A DNA stretch of 32,111 nt from the NCBI GenBank assembly GCA_002314445.1, contig DCFX01000046.1, positions 1 to 32,111 of the forward strand. The letters run 5' to 3'. The translations under genes and the position numbers were made by a program. Shown here piece after piece: positions 1-8,077 of this stretch. The notes beneath the pieces were generated by a model. That model was not told the DNA's origin and did not search any database. It worked only from the letters and a program-made list of their open reading frames with translations. Within the stretch, counting starts at the first letter, position 1. Each line of letters opens with the position of its first letter. Source of the DNA: Treponema sp. UBA1793 (GTDB taxonomy: Bacteria; Spirochaetota; Spirochaetia; Treponematales; Treponemataceae).

Positions 1-26
1 ATATACGGCTGCTATTCCTGAAATAG

Positions 27-40
27 GTAAGCGTCAAATC
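27..40 (+). repeat. IS66 left terminal inverted repeat
   Basis: GTAAGCGTCAAATC; 13 of 14 bases match the reverse complement of 2119-2132. Confidence 0.8.
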
Positions 41-1614
41 TTGCACACGGAGCAGAATTTATTATTCCATGGAAGTAATGAAGCCCATTGTTCAGGAGTA
101 GAAAAAAGAGGAACTGCGGAAAAGATTTCCCTCAGATATTCATAGGGTTTCAGCCCGTTAATTTTTGCAGTTTCAATAAGAGAAAAAAGAGCACAGGAAC
201 TTTCAGCACCTTCAGAACTACCGGAAAAAAGCCAGTTCTTTCTGCCTATTACAAAAGGCCGGATGGCATTCTCACATTCGTTATTATCAGGAGTTAAATC
301 AGAACATTCAAGATAAACGGTAAGGCCGTCCCAGTTATTTTTCATATATGAGACCGCATCATGTATGGCAGGTGAGTACAATTGTTCCGACGGCACTGAG
401 TCGAGCAGTTCTTTGAGAAAATTGAAAAACGGCACACACAAATTCTTCCGTGTCTTTATGAAAACAGCAGGTTCAAGATCCTGTTTCCGCAGTGTTTTTT
501 CAGTTCCATATATTTTTTCAAGTATTCTGAGTACCTGTGATAAAAAAACATTTTTATGATTTGCTTTCAGCGCATCTACAAAACGCCGTCTGGCATGTGC
601 CAGACACAGCGCATGGTGTATTCCCGGATGTTTTTCTTCAACACATGCATACCCTTTATAGCCGTCCGTCTGAAGCCAGCCTGCATACCCTTCAAGATAA
701 CTGTCTGCATATGATCCGCTGCGGCCGGGATGGTATTCATACATACAGACCTTTTTTCCCTGCCGCCCTCCGGTCGCTGCCCACATATAGCCTTTACATT
801 TCTCTCCGCCTTTCACATCTTCATGAAGAACTGTGACACCTGTTTCATCCATGTGCATTACCGGTCCGCTCTTTAACTCTTTTTTCAGCAGATCAAGCAG
901 CGGTGCCACCGCTTTTCCTGCTTTCATCTGCCAGAAGCTCATGTCCTGTCGTGAAACTGCTGCTCCGATTTCTGAAAAATGTATTTCCTGCCGGTAATAC
1001 GGCTGATGCCGGGAAAATTTGTTTGTAAAGATAAAAGCAAGCAGTTCCGGCCCTGCTATACTTCCCCTGATGAGCGTCTTCGGCGCAGGGGAAATACGGA
1101 CAGCTTTGTGCTCTTCGTCTCCTGCACCTTCGCAGTAATGACATGCATATTTCGGCCGTACAATACGCTCCACATAGACCTGCTCCGGAATGACCACCAG
1201 ATGTTCTGAAGTTTCTTCTCCGATCTTTTCAAGTGTATGGCCGCATGCACACTGTTTCTCTTCTTCGCTGATGTCTATTACTTTCTCAACTCTCGGCAGG
1301 TTGTCCGCCAGTGCTTTTCGTCCTGCTTTTATACCACGCCTTTTATATGATCTTACCGTCTGTACTTCGGCTTCTTGCCACTTTATTTCTTCCGGATCAT
1401 CGCTCAACCCTTCTGGTGCAAACAGCGACTGCTGTCCTTTGTCTTGCTCTGACGATTTACAGTATTTCCGGTACAGGGCCAGTTTCAGCTTTTCATTCAG
1501 AATAAAATTTTGTGATTCGAGTGTCTGTATCTTTTTGTCTTTCTGTTCCAGTTGTTTTTCCAGCCGCGCTATATACAGCTGTGCACTTTTCGGATAAGGC
1601 GTCTCCTGTTTCAT
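34..1614 (-). CDS. tnpC: IS66 family transposase TnpC
   Basis: 526-aa DDE transposase, the normal length for IS66 TnpC. An N-terminal coiled coil (about residues 12-45) leads into a charged linker, then a zinc-finger-like segment (CACGH followed by a CxxC in 'YACHYCEG'), then the catalytic core. In the core I see the first Asp in 'MHMDETGVTV', the second in 'LQTDGYKGY' and the Glu in 'NNECENAIRPF', followed by the typical C-terminal 'GRKNWLFSGS' block. The reading frame is open throughout, so the enzyme may be active. It lies 49 nt downstream of tnpB on the same strand and its stop is inside the terminal repeat. The family assignment is secure; current activity is not shown. Confidence 0.95.
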   Translation of the reverse strand: MKQETPYPKSAQLYIARLEKQLEQKDKKIQTLESQNFILNEKLKLALYRKYCKSSEQDKGQQSLFAPEGLSDDPEEIKWQEAEVQTVRSYKRRGIKAGRKALADNLPRVEKVIDISEEEKQCACGHTLEKIGEETSEHLVVIPEQVYVERIVRPKYACHYCEGAGDEEHKAVRISPAPKTLIRGSIAGPELLAFIFTNKFSRHQPYYRQEIHFSEIGAAVSRQDMSFWQMKAGKAVAPLLDLLKKELKSGPVMHMDETGVTVLHEDVKGGEKCKGYMWAATGGRQGKKVCMYEYHPGRSGSYADSYLEGYAGWLQTDGYKGYACVEEKHPGIHHALCLAHARRRFVDALKANHKNVFLSQVLRILEKIYGTEKTLRKQDLEPAVFIKTRKNLCVPFFNFLKELLDSVPSEQLYSPAIHDAVSYMKNNWDGLTVYLECSDLTPDNNECENAIRPFVIGRKNWLFSGSSEGAESSCALFSLIETAKINGLKPYEYLREIFSAVPLFSTPEQWASLLPWNNKFCSVCKI

Positions 1615-1663
1615 GCCCGCCAGTATAACCGGTTTTTGCAGATTTAAAAAGTACTTCTTCTGT

Positions 1664-2062
1664 TTATCTCATACTTTCCCCGTCATATACGGGAAACTGT
1701 TTCCATAGATTTATTCCTTTCAGCATCAAATGGAGTTCCATTCCCGTTATCTTTACATAGTTTTCTTTATTTTCCTCCGGTACATAGTACTTCCTGTAAT
1801 CTTTCTTCTTTTTCTTCCAGATGCACCATCCGTCTCCTGCCCACCGGTATACATGTATTTCCTGTTTGCTGTATGTCCTGAATATGTACATATCTCCGCT
1901 GTACGGATTCTTTTTCATGCCGTATTCTATCATCCCGATTATCCCGTCCAGTGTTCCCGGTACGTGTTTATCTCCCGTCCACAGATACAACCCTACTTTG
2001 TTCGGATCCGGCAGCAGGCAGTCCGCTGCTCCCTCAAGTATACTTTCGCTGTTTCCTTCCAT
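1664..2062 (-). CDS. tnpB: IS66 accessory protein TnpB
   Basis: 132-aa protein with the TnpB (IS66 Orf2) pattern: 'GLYLWTG' near residue 24, then a Leu/Ile-rich helix, then 'NPYSGDMYIFRTYS' and 'IHVYRWAGDGWCIWKKKK'. These correspond to the family's 'PfsGdlFVF' and 'iKiLyWDgdGfwLw..K' blocks. TnpB is required together with TnpC for transposition in characterised IS66 members, though its biochemical role is unresolved. It is the first gene of the element on the minus strand and starts about 57 nt inside the right terminal repeat. A purine-rich AGAGGAAAAAG stretch precedes the ATG. Confidence 0.85.
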   Translation of the reverse strand: MEGNSESILEGAADCLLPDPNKVGLYLWTGDKHVPGTLDGIIGMIEYGMKKNPYSGDMYIFRTYSKQEIHVYRWAGDGWCIWKKKKKDYRKYYVPEENKENYVKITGMELHLMLKGINLWKQFPVYDGESMR

Positions 2063-2118
2063 CTTTTTCCTCTTCTGTATACTTTATTACTTTTTCTTTT
2101 TATTTTTTAGGTGGGACT

Positions 2119-2132
2119 GATTTGACGCTTAT
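2119..2132 (-). repeat. IS66 right terminal inverted repeat
   Basis: Reads ATAAGCGTCAAATC on the minus strand and pairs with the left end at 27-40. Confidence 0.8.
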
Positions 2133-2141
2133 GCAGTTTGA

Positions 2142-2229
2142 ATATCACAGAGATCCAGGCTAAATATCACAGAGATTCAGATTGGATATCACAGACATTC
2201 AGGTTAAATGTCACAGATATTCAGATTAC
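2142..2229. repeat. 4 x 22-bp imperfect tandem repeat
   Basis: Four consecutive 22-base units start at 2142, 2164, 2186 and 2208. Each begins ATATCACAGA or ATGTCACAGA and continues with an ATTCAG-like core; a degenerate fifth unit may follow. The array starts 9 bases outside the right end of the IS66 element. A 22-bp period is about two helical turns, so every unit presents the same face of the DNA, as iterons and multi-site operators do. I cannot tell whether the array belongs to the IS, to a lost element or to the chromosome. Confidence 0.85.
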
Positions 2230-2292
2230 ACAGCTCAGATATCCTGAGTCAAATGCCCAATATGCTGTTAAAGAACGATGCCCTTTACATAC

Positions 2293-2327
2293 AAAAAGCC
2301 CGGTTCCTGTATTCCGGGGAACCGGGC
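2293..2327 (-). terminator. Rho-independent terminator of the HU-like gene
   Basis: On the minus strand a perfect 10-bp stem (GCCCGGTTCC at 2298-2307 pairing with 2318-2327) has a 10-base loop and is followed by five Ts. It lies 33 bases after the stop codon of the 2361-3065 gene. Confidence 0.85.
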
Positions 2328-2360
2328 AATCAATATTTTATATCAGTTTGTTTTGAACAG

Positions 2361-3065
2361 CTATTCCGTTATAACGACCGGTTTTCTATAGTACACTTCC
2401 ATACTGGTGGCAGACGGTTTGTTCCGTACAATAACAGTATATTCACCTGCTGCTGTTCCGGACGGAATGCGCACTTCAAGTTTTCCGTCTGTATTGTGCG
2501 GGCAGTACGTAAGATGCACTTCGCTTCCATCCTTTGAAAGAAATACGCCCTGTTTTTCGTCCGATTCATCATACTTCAAGTAATCTCCCAGTATGATGAT
2601 GGAATCGTTCGGTTTTATTTCCGCCGTATTTGCTCCAACTGCGTTTTTAACAATGGTTATCTCAGGGGTCATGATAAGTCGGCCGCTTACACGCTCTATT
2701 TTAATATCATCCTGCACCTGAGAATTAACTTCCGTAGAAGGACAGTACAAAAGACTCACCTCGTGATTATTCGTAAGATTTTTATGTGCAAAATCCTCTT
2801 CGGCATTATCCGTTGAACCTGATGCAGATGCATGAAAATATCCCAGCGGTGTATGGACTGTATACCCAAGATTCACGTACTTAACCATAAGCCGTTTCAT
2901 AACATTCAGTACGCCCAGTGTATCAGCTTCCGTTATGGTCGTATTGAATGAGTACATCTCCTTTACCAGTTCATCGATAGTAAGGCTGCCGTTGTTTGAA
3001 CTTCTGAAAAAGAACTGCTTCTTTGCATTGATTGTTTTATTATCGCGTAATGAAACCTGTAACAT
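2361..3065 (-). CDS. HU/IHF-like DNA-binding protein with C-terminal DUF4469-type domain
   Basis: 234 aa from the ATG at 3065, chosen because AGGAGG lies 9 bases upstream; the longer open frame has no such site. Residues about 1-115 resemble the HU/IHF-like histone domain found in larger two-domain proteins ('TIDELVKEM', 'GVLNVMKRLMVKYVNLGYTVHTPLGYFHASASG'). The C-terminal ~100 residues form an Ig-like beta domain of the DUF4469 type ('IIILGDYLKY' through 'IPSGTAAGEYTVIVRN'). Such proteins are presumed nucleoid-associated; their role is undefined. The gene is monocistronic, with a hairpin upstream (3217-3268) and a strong terminator downstream. The family call is moderately confident and the DUF number is from recall. 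Confidence 0.7.
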   Translation of the reverse strand: MLQVSLRDNKTINAKKQFFFRSSNNGSLTIDELVKEMYSFNTTITEADTLGVLNVMKRLMVKYVNLGYTVHTPLGYFHASASGSTDNAEEDFAHKNLTNNHEVSLLYCPSTEVNSQVQDDIKIERVSGRLIMTPEITIVKNAVGANTAEIKPNDSIIILGDYLKYDESDEKQGVFLSKDGSEVHLTYCPHNTDGKLEVRIPSGTAAGEYTVIVRNKPSATSMEVYYRKPVVITE

Positions 3066-3216
3066 ACTTAAAATCCTCCTGTACATCAGAAACGGTCCCG
3101 CGGCGTTCCGTCCCTGATGCACATCATTTTCCGGCTCCCGTACCGCAACGCAGCACGACACTGTACAACAGTGCTGCAGGAACCTTATGACGTAAAGATA
3201 GCACAGTGAAAAGCAG

Positions 3217-3268
3217 CCGGGAGATGAGGTTTCCCCCCTGAAAACAGGGGGGAAACCTCATCTCCCGG
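3217..3268. repeat. Perfect 24-bp stem with AAAA loop
   Basis: Positions 3217-3240 are the exact reverse complement of 3245-3268, separated by four As. The stem is GC-rich, with a C6/G6 block. It lies about 150 bases upstream of the HU-like gene start (minus strand). Neither strand has a long T-run after it (four Ts after a 5-nt gap on the minus strand), so it is a poor standard terminator. It may be an old terminator, a transcript-end structure or a small palindromic element. Confidence 0.9.
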
Positions 3269-3393
3269 GCAAAACGGTTGCTTATATTGACAAAAACTAA
3301 CCAGCATAATTACAATGTTGAAATCACCACCCCCGACGCAAACACCGTTTCACATTCCGGCAAAAAATGGACCACGCAATGCAAGTCAAATAA

Positions 3394-4402
3394 ATGTTAA
3401 AACAATACGCCAGCACCTTTAGAGGAACAAGTATAAACAAAAAAAAAAAGAAGTTATAAAAGAAAATGAAGTTTCTGATATATATACATTTAATCTTAAC
3501 GGATATCCTCAAAAAGTTTTGATTGAAGGCAAAAACAACAGCCTTCCGGTTTTGATTACTCTTCGCGGCGGACCGGGAACTCCGATTCCTTTTTCTGTTG
3601 GCTGCCGCGGCCTGTTTCGGATTTTACAAATAATTTTTTAATGGTCTACTGGGATCAGTTAGGATGCGGAATCAATAATTATGAAATAGATGACAGTTTT
3701 TCAATTACTCATTTTGTAAAAATGACTTGTGATTTGATTGATGAAGTAAAAAAACTGTTTCCGGATAATAAGGTATTCATTTTTGGTACTTCCTGGGGAA
3801 GTATATTAAGTTTATTGGTTTCAGAAATCAAGGGGCAGGAAATAGCAGGAGTGACAGTCTCCGGACAGATACTGAAAAATGCATTATTTTGCGGCGAAGT
3901 GTATAAAACACTTGAAAAGAATAACGTTCCACAAAAAATAGTTACCAGAATAAAAAATGTTGATATTGAGAAAATAACCGTAAAAGATTTGCAATTCGTT
4001 TCATCATGTTTGAGAAAATATACTGATGCGTATATCAATAAAAAATCAAAAAACGAAGGAATCGGCAAAATAATATCAGGTTTGTTAACATCGCCCGATT
4101 ACAGTCTTAGAGATTTTAAAGCGATAATAGTAAACGGATATAAAAAAAATGTTTCTTTGTGGAAGGAAATACTGCATCTTGATTTATCTGCAGAACTGGC
4201 AAACGTAAAAATACCGTACAGTATCATTCAAGGTGAAACAGATGTAGTTGCATCAACAACACTGGTACGGAATATTGTTTCAGCCTCCGAAAATAATAAT
4301 CTAACATTGGATATAATAAAAAATAACGGGCACATTCCGGGAAAAGAAATGATGGATGTTGTTTTTAACAGGTTGCTGGAATTAAGAAATACATCATGTT
4401 AA
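3394..4402 (+). pseudogene. Alpha/beta hydrolase (proline iminopeptidase-like), frameshifted
   Basis: Two overlapping frames together encode one alpha/beta hydrolase of about 335 residues. The first (from ATG 3394) carries 'VLITLRGGPGTPIPFSVGCRGLF', the oxyanion-hole GGPG motif. Near 3618 one base is missing from the expected CTGTTTCCGGAT. The second frame then gives 'DFTNNFLMVYWDQLGCGIN', the nucleophile elbow GTSWGS and, near the C terminus, 'NNGHIPG' with the likely catalytic His. No good ribosome site precedes 3394, and an A11 run at 3440 is another possible slip point. The frameshift is either real decay or a sequencing error. Its 3' end overlaps the convergent 4399-5355 gene by 4 bases. 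Confidence 0.8.
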
Positions 4403-5355
4403 ATTCTTTTTTTAAGTATCCGGCAATAACCGGGTTCATCCTCCGGTGCAGATGAAACGACTTCCAGTTTTTCTGCATGAATCATTTCTTCGATACGCAG
4501 CGCAAGACAGCTGCCACTGATGCCAGGTTGATATTTTGCAATAATTCTGCCAATCAAATTTGCTTCACGGAATTCATTTTTTTCTAAAGCTATCTCACGC
4601 AGAATAAAGTCATCATAAAAGTTCCCGGGAACGCTCTGCAATTTCCCATTTATAACGGCACGCAGCGGTGCATTTTCTTTTTGAAGTTCCGACCATCGAG
4701 AAGCGGTGTCATTTATAAATGCTTCTGGTACAGCCTTTTGCAAATCAGGATAATTGTGCCACTTTCCCGGTTCAACCTCGCCCCAGCAGCTATGCCTGAC
4801 AATTACTGTATCTTCAACTTCCCATTCTGAGAGTTTGACGAGAACGACTTTAATAGAAGGCTGTTTCCAACTTTCCAACAGGTGTATAAGCCAGAACATT
4901 CCACACATCTCGTCTGGCTGATTACTATACCACATGCGCAGAGTCTCGCCATGCTCAGCTCTGCTGCGTATAACATCCAGATTTTTTATGGCTGATTGAT
5001 ACAGATCTTCTGCAGCCTTCCTTCCAACGTTCTCCGGATAGGTGCTGAAAAGCTGCTCCAACGCGGAAAGACGTTCCATGCCGATACCGCAGTCTCTGAT
5101 GCTTCCAACACTCCATGCAAGATTAAAACCGAACACATCCGACGGGGTTCCTCCAAAAGGGACAGCTTTTTCCCAGTCTCAGCGTTCCTTTTCCTCAAAT
5201 TCGCGCCGTGCGTCCTTAATCTCCGCTTTTGTCGGTTTGTCACCATCTGTACGGCTTATGATAATTCCGGCTGCTCCACTACAGTATTTTCCCCGGCCAT
5301 ACTGCTGTGCCATCTTTAAGCTTCCGCATGCACTGTCGCTGAACACAATTTCCAT
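4399..5355 (-). pseudogene. DUF1835/DUF3658 domain protein interrupted by an in-frame TGA
   Basis: The full frame runs from ATG 5355 (GGGGGA about 9 bases upstream) to the stop at 4399, about 318 residues. The N terminus 'MEIVFSDSACGSLKMAQQYG' and the block 'GGTPSDVFGFNLAWSVGSIRD' are typical of DUF1835, and the C-terminal ~110 residues look like DUF3658. One TGA codon at 5181-5179 breaks the frame between 'FEEKER' and 'DWEKAVPFGG', with no frameshift on either side. A CGA-to-TGA (Arg) change is the simplest explanation. The second part could restart at internal ATG 5136 but would lack the DUF1835 N terminus. The family's function is unknown. Confidence 0.8.
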
Positions 5356-5520
5356 CACGGTGCTGTCCCCCTTCGCCGGTTGTGTATTTAACTACCATAA
5401 AGCATTTTTAGTAATTTCACAATCGTAACTCACTTTCGTCAGTATTGCCGTTCAAACAGTCTTTGTTAGAAATGCTGCAGTCCAAGAACGATTAAACACC
5501 AACTAAATATGGAGGTGATT
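5356..5520. other. Intergenic region between divergent remnants
   Basis: AT-rich stretch between the DUF1835 gene (minus) and the small ORF at 5521 (plus). Both promoters are presumably here, but I see no convincing -35/-10 pair, no strong hairpin and no attachment-site consensus. Confidence 0.5.
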
Positions 5521-5682
5521 ATGGACAAATTAGTATTATGTATTCTTTCTATGTTAATTGCGGGTGCTTTTGGTGGTTTTGTATCCGGCAATACCCCGGT
5601 CTATTCCTCCATCTGTGTATCCGTTCAAGACGATGTTTTTTACCAGTTCTGCCAAATACGTTGTCAGCAGGACACCACATAA
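5521..5682 (+). CDS. Small hydrophobic protein with an N-terminal membrane/signal segment
   Basis: 53 aa. The start is well supported: GGAGGTGATT directly abuts the ATG at 5521. Residues about 3-24 are hydrophobic with a Gly-rich end ('LIAGAFGGFVSG'), like a signal peptide or membrane helix. The rest is short and has four Cys residues after the hydrophobic segment. I do not recognise a family. The strong ribosome site on a short product, next to a truncated LD-carboxypeptidase, suggests this may be the 5' remnant of a longer membrane protein. Confidence 0.5.
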   Translation: MDKLVLCILSMLIAGAFGGFVSGNTPVYSSICVSVQDDVFYQFCQIRCQQDTT

Positions 5683-5760
5683 AGGTACAAAGTGGTTTAA
5701 AATTTAACAAACTACTATTTTCATGTATACTATTTAAATAAAACTGGTATCGATAATACT

Positions 5761-5901
5761 ATGAAACTTCTAAAAAAAACTTATATGCTGAAAAAAGATG
5801 ATGTTGTAGCAACGATATCATTGTCGGGTGGACGTGCAGGCGATAATGACCATGTTATATTGACTCCGCTGCAGCGGAGCAAAAAATACAATTCAAAATG
5901 A
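5761..5901 (+). pseudogene. Truncated S66 LD-carboxypeptidase (MccF/LdcA-like) N terminus
   Basis: The 46-residue frame begins 'MKLLKKTYMLKKDDVVATISLSGGRAG'-like, which matches the N terminus of S66 serine peptidases (LD-carboxypeptidase or microcin-C immunity MccF), normally written 'LkkGD.VA.iSLSwGgAG' and ~330-350 residues long. After about residue 30 similarity is lost and the frame stops at 5901, so only the first tenth of the protein survives. The catalytic Ser, Glu and His are absent. The fragment cannot be functional. The SDR gene starts 12 bases after its stop. Confidence 0.65.
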
Positions 5902-5913
5902 AGAGGTACTAGA

Positions 5914-6750
5914 ATGACACTTGAAGGAAAGGTAGCACTTGTAACCGGTGCCAGCAGAGGAATTGGGAGAGGAACAGCAATAGCATTAGCAAAAGAAGGA
6001 GCTAAGGTCTATATAACCGGTAGAACAATCAAAGAGAATACAAGTTCAACAAATCTTACTGGCTCAATATACACAACAGAAGCAGAGATAAATCAAATGC
6101 ATGGTAATTGCATTGCTATACAATGCGATCATACATATGATGATCAAACGGAGGAAGTCTTTAAGCGAATACAATCCGAGAACAATAAACTCGATATTCT
6201 TGTTAACGCAGTATGGGGTGGATATGAGCACTTCACTGATGGAACTGAGTTCTGGAAAGAAGAAGGTTTCTGGGATATGCCCTTACAACGATGGGATAAA
6301 ATGTTTGATGCAGGAATTCGAGCACATTTTGTTGCGAGTAGTTTTGCAAGTAAATTAATGATACCCTGTAAACAGGGACTTATTATAAATTACTCGTTTT
6401 GGGCAGCGGAACGAAATGATAAAGGTGTAGCATATTCTGTAGCTAAGGCAGCAACAAATAAAATGACAGAATGCATGGCATATGAATTGAATAAGCATAA
6501 TATTTCTGTAATAACTCTATATCCCGGATTGGTAAGGACAGAAGCTGTAATGAAAAACGGGGATTATCTTGATATAAGTAATTCAGAGTCAAATGAATTC
6601 AGCGGGAGAGTAATTGCAAAAATCTACAATGATAGTAATAGAATGCGCTTAAGTGGAAACCGATATATCAGTGCTGAACTTGCACTTAAATATCATGTAC
6701 AAGATATTGACGGGAAACAACCTGTCCCACTAACCGTTGATAAATGTTAG
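5914..6750 (+). CDS. SDR-family NAD(P)-dependent oxidoreductase
   Basis: 278 aa, classical short-chain dehydrogenase/reductase length. The Rossmann nucleotide motif TGASRGIG is at residues 11-18; the catalytic Tyr174 and Lys178 are in 'VAYSVAKAA', with a Ser at 161; 'YPGLVRTE' follows the usual post-catalytic position. 'ILVNAVWGG' replaces the more usual NNAG, a pattern seen in DHRS1-like members. The start has GAGG 8 bases upstream. The substrate cannot be inferred. The gene is intact and lies head-to-tail with the amidohydrolase at 6845, about 95 bases apart, so they may be co-transcribed. Confidence 0.9.
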   Translation: MTLEGKVALVTGASRGIGRGTAIALAKEGAKVYITGRTIKENTSSTNLTGSIYTTEAEINQMHGNCIAIQCDHTYDDQTEEVFKRIQSENNKLDILVNAVWGGYEHFTDGTEFWKEEGFWDMPLQRWDKMFDAGIRAHFVASSFASKLMIPCKQGLIINYSFWAAERNDKGVAYSVAKAATNKMTECMAYELNKHNISVITLYPGLVRTEAVMKNGDYLDISNSESNEFSGRVIAKIYNDSNRMRLSGNRYISAELALKYHVQDIDGKQPVPLTVDKC

Positions 6751-6781
6751 TCAGATACATATTTCCCAAACAACAACTTAC

Positions 6782-6794
6782 ACGTTGACAACGT
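6782..6794. repeat. Short palindrome ACGTTG-A-CAACGT
   Basis: Perfect 6-bp arms around one base, 50 bases upstream of the amidohydrolase start; could be an operator half-site pair. Too short to be sure. Confidence 0.35.
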
Positions 6795-6844
6795 TGGTTT
6801 GACACTGCTTGAGCTGTGCGAGAATAAGAGAACAGGAGTTACTG

Positions 6845-7723
6845 ATGAAAAAAATAAAAATTGCATTATTACAAATTATGCATGGTAAGACGATTAGCGA
6901 GAATTTAGATATTGGGATGGAAAACTGCAGGAAGGCAAAAGCATTAGGTGCAGATATTGTATTGTTTCCGGAAATGTGGAGTGCCGGATATAACATACCA
7001 GAGAATGTTGAAGAACTAAAGAAAACAGCCATAAGTATCGATGATAACTTTGTTAATTCTTTCAAACGATTAACAGAAGAATTGAATATAGCAATAGGAA
7101 TAACCTTGTTAGAGAGTCATGACCCGCTACCGAGAAACACCATGTGTTTGTTCGACCGCTTTGGTAATAGAATAATTACCTATGCAAAAGTACACACATG
7201 TGATTTCGGAGATGAAAAAAGGCTTACCCCCGGAGATGATTTTTACGTATCAGATTTAAATACTGAAAGTGGAAAGGTAAAAATAGGTGCAATGATTTGT
7301 TATGACAGAGAATTTCCGGAGAGTGCAAGAATATTAATGTTAAAAGGTGCAGAAATAATTCTTGTCCCAAATGCGTGTCCTATGGAAATAAACAGATTGT
7401 CACAATTGCGGGCAAGGGCTTTTGAAAATATGGTGGGAATTGCAACGGCAAATTATCCGAAGGAACAGCCTGACTGTAATGGGCATTCTTCTGCATATGA
7501 TGGAATAGCATATAAACAAAATGAAAGTGGTTCAAGGGATACTCTTATAATAGAAGCAGGTGAAGAGTCAGGAATCTATATTGCAACATTTGATATTGAT
7601 GAATTAAGAGATTATAGAAATAGAGAAGTTCACGGAAATGCATATAGACATCCGGAAAAATATAAAATGCTTATTTCTGAGGAAAAAACAGAGCCCTTTA
7701 TTAGAAGTGATTATAGAAAGTAA
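6845..7723 (+). CDS. Carbon-nitrogen hydrolase (nitrilase superfamily)
   Basis: 292 aa from ATG 6845, preceded by CAGGAG about 8 bases upstream; an upstream non-ATG start would add 12 unrelated residues. The nitrilase triad is complete: Glu43 in 'FPEMW', Lys115 in 'YAKVHTCDF' and Cys152 in 'MICYDREFPE'. Members cleave non-peptide C-N bonds (amides, carbamoyl groups, deaminated glutathione). The exact substrate is not visible. A cytosolic enzyme with no signal peptide. It forms an intact pair with the SDR gene between stretches of decayed genes. Confidence 0.9.
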   Translation: MKKIKIALLQIMHGKTISENLDIGMENCRKAKALGADIVLFPEMWSAGYNIPENVEELKKTAISIDDNFVNSFKRLTEELNIAIGITLLESHDPLPRNTMCLFDRFGNRIITYAKVHTCDFGDEKRLTPGDDFYVSDLNTESGKVKIGAMICYDREFPESARILMLKGAEIILVPNACPMEINRLSQLRARAFENMVGIATANYPKEQPDCNGHSSAYDGIAYKQNESGSRDTLIIEAGEESGIYIATFDIDELRDYRNREVHGNAYRHPEKYKMLISEEKTEPFIRSDYRK

Positions 7724-7779
7724 CGGCAACTGACACACATAGAAGGTCAGGCGGGTGCAGCCTGCTGTTACTTATCAGG

Positions 7780-8077
7780 TCATAAATAAAAATCAGGACA
7801 AGGACCATATATCATTTCGCTCATTTTCTTATAATCTCTTTTAGGAATTTTTAAGCTATGGTCAGGAGGCATTAAACAAAACGTGCCCGGTGTTGCTTCA
7901 CAGATCATAATAATGACATGAATAACGCGCAGGTATAATGGATGTTTCCGGACGGTGTGCTTCATGATGAAGGATAGTAGCCTTTTCCCAGAATGTCCGT
8001 TCGGGCAATACTGTAAGAATCTGTGTTGATTTTTGTACGAATACGTCAGGATATAGTTCTGCACTATATGGTACCAC
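7780..8077 (-). pseudogene. AbiEii-type nucleotidyltransferase toxin, C-terminal wreck
   Basis: Two frames on the minus strand join into the C-terminal third of an AbiEii/AbiGii-family nucleotidyltransferase toxin. The first gives 'YSAELYPDVF' and 'LPERTFWEKATILHHEAHRP' ending in 'YSCHYYDL'. After a frameshift plus deletion near 7900 the second gives 'ATPGTFCLMPPDHSLK' and 'YKKMSEMIYGPCPDF'. These match the order of conserved blocks in the family (RTFWEK, RxSRHxYD, PxH..L..DY..M..MIFG). The nucleotidyltransferase active site is missing altogether. The 5' end runs into the antitoxin fragment, so one deletion removed the middle of the operon. Confidence 0.75.

Larger units (their letters stand above)
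27..2132 (-). mobile_element. IS66-family insertion sequence
   Basis: The element carries tnpC (34-1614) and tnpB (1664-2062) on the minus strand, and its ends match as inverted repeats: GTAAGCGTCAAATC at 27-40 and the complement of ATAAGCGTCAAATC at 2119-2132. The tnpC stop codon lies inside the left repeat, as is usual for compact IS elements. No tnpA is present, so this is a two-gene IS66 relative. The 8 bases outside each end differ (19-26 against 2133-2140), so the expected 8-bp target duplication is not seen. That suggests an old or rearranged copy, or that I have misplaced one end by a base or two. Confidence 0.85.

Noticed and set aside
88..1597. Several plus-strand open frames inside the IS66 transposase
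   Set aside because: They are the antisense of an intact, motif-complete transposase and lack ribosome sites.
2142..2229. CRISPR array
   Set aside because: The 22-bp units are contiguous with no unique spacers, and no cas genes are present.
3324..3512. Small hydrophobic minus-strand protein
   Set aside because: Phe-rich because it reads the antisense of poly-A sequence at the hydrolase 5' end; no ribosome site.
5179..5181. Selenocysteine codon in the DUF1835 protein
   Set aside because: The position aligns with a variable polar residue, there is no redox motif around it, and no evident SECIS hairpin directly follows.
5356..7780. Integron gene-cassette array (short genes, remnants and varied enzymes, as in the T. 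denticola integron)
   Set aside because: I looked for repeated attC-like pairs after each gene and found only unrelated short palindromes (6782-6794; weak GTAAC/GTTAC arms near 7721-7770). No shared recombination site joins the genes.
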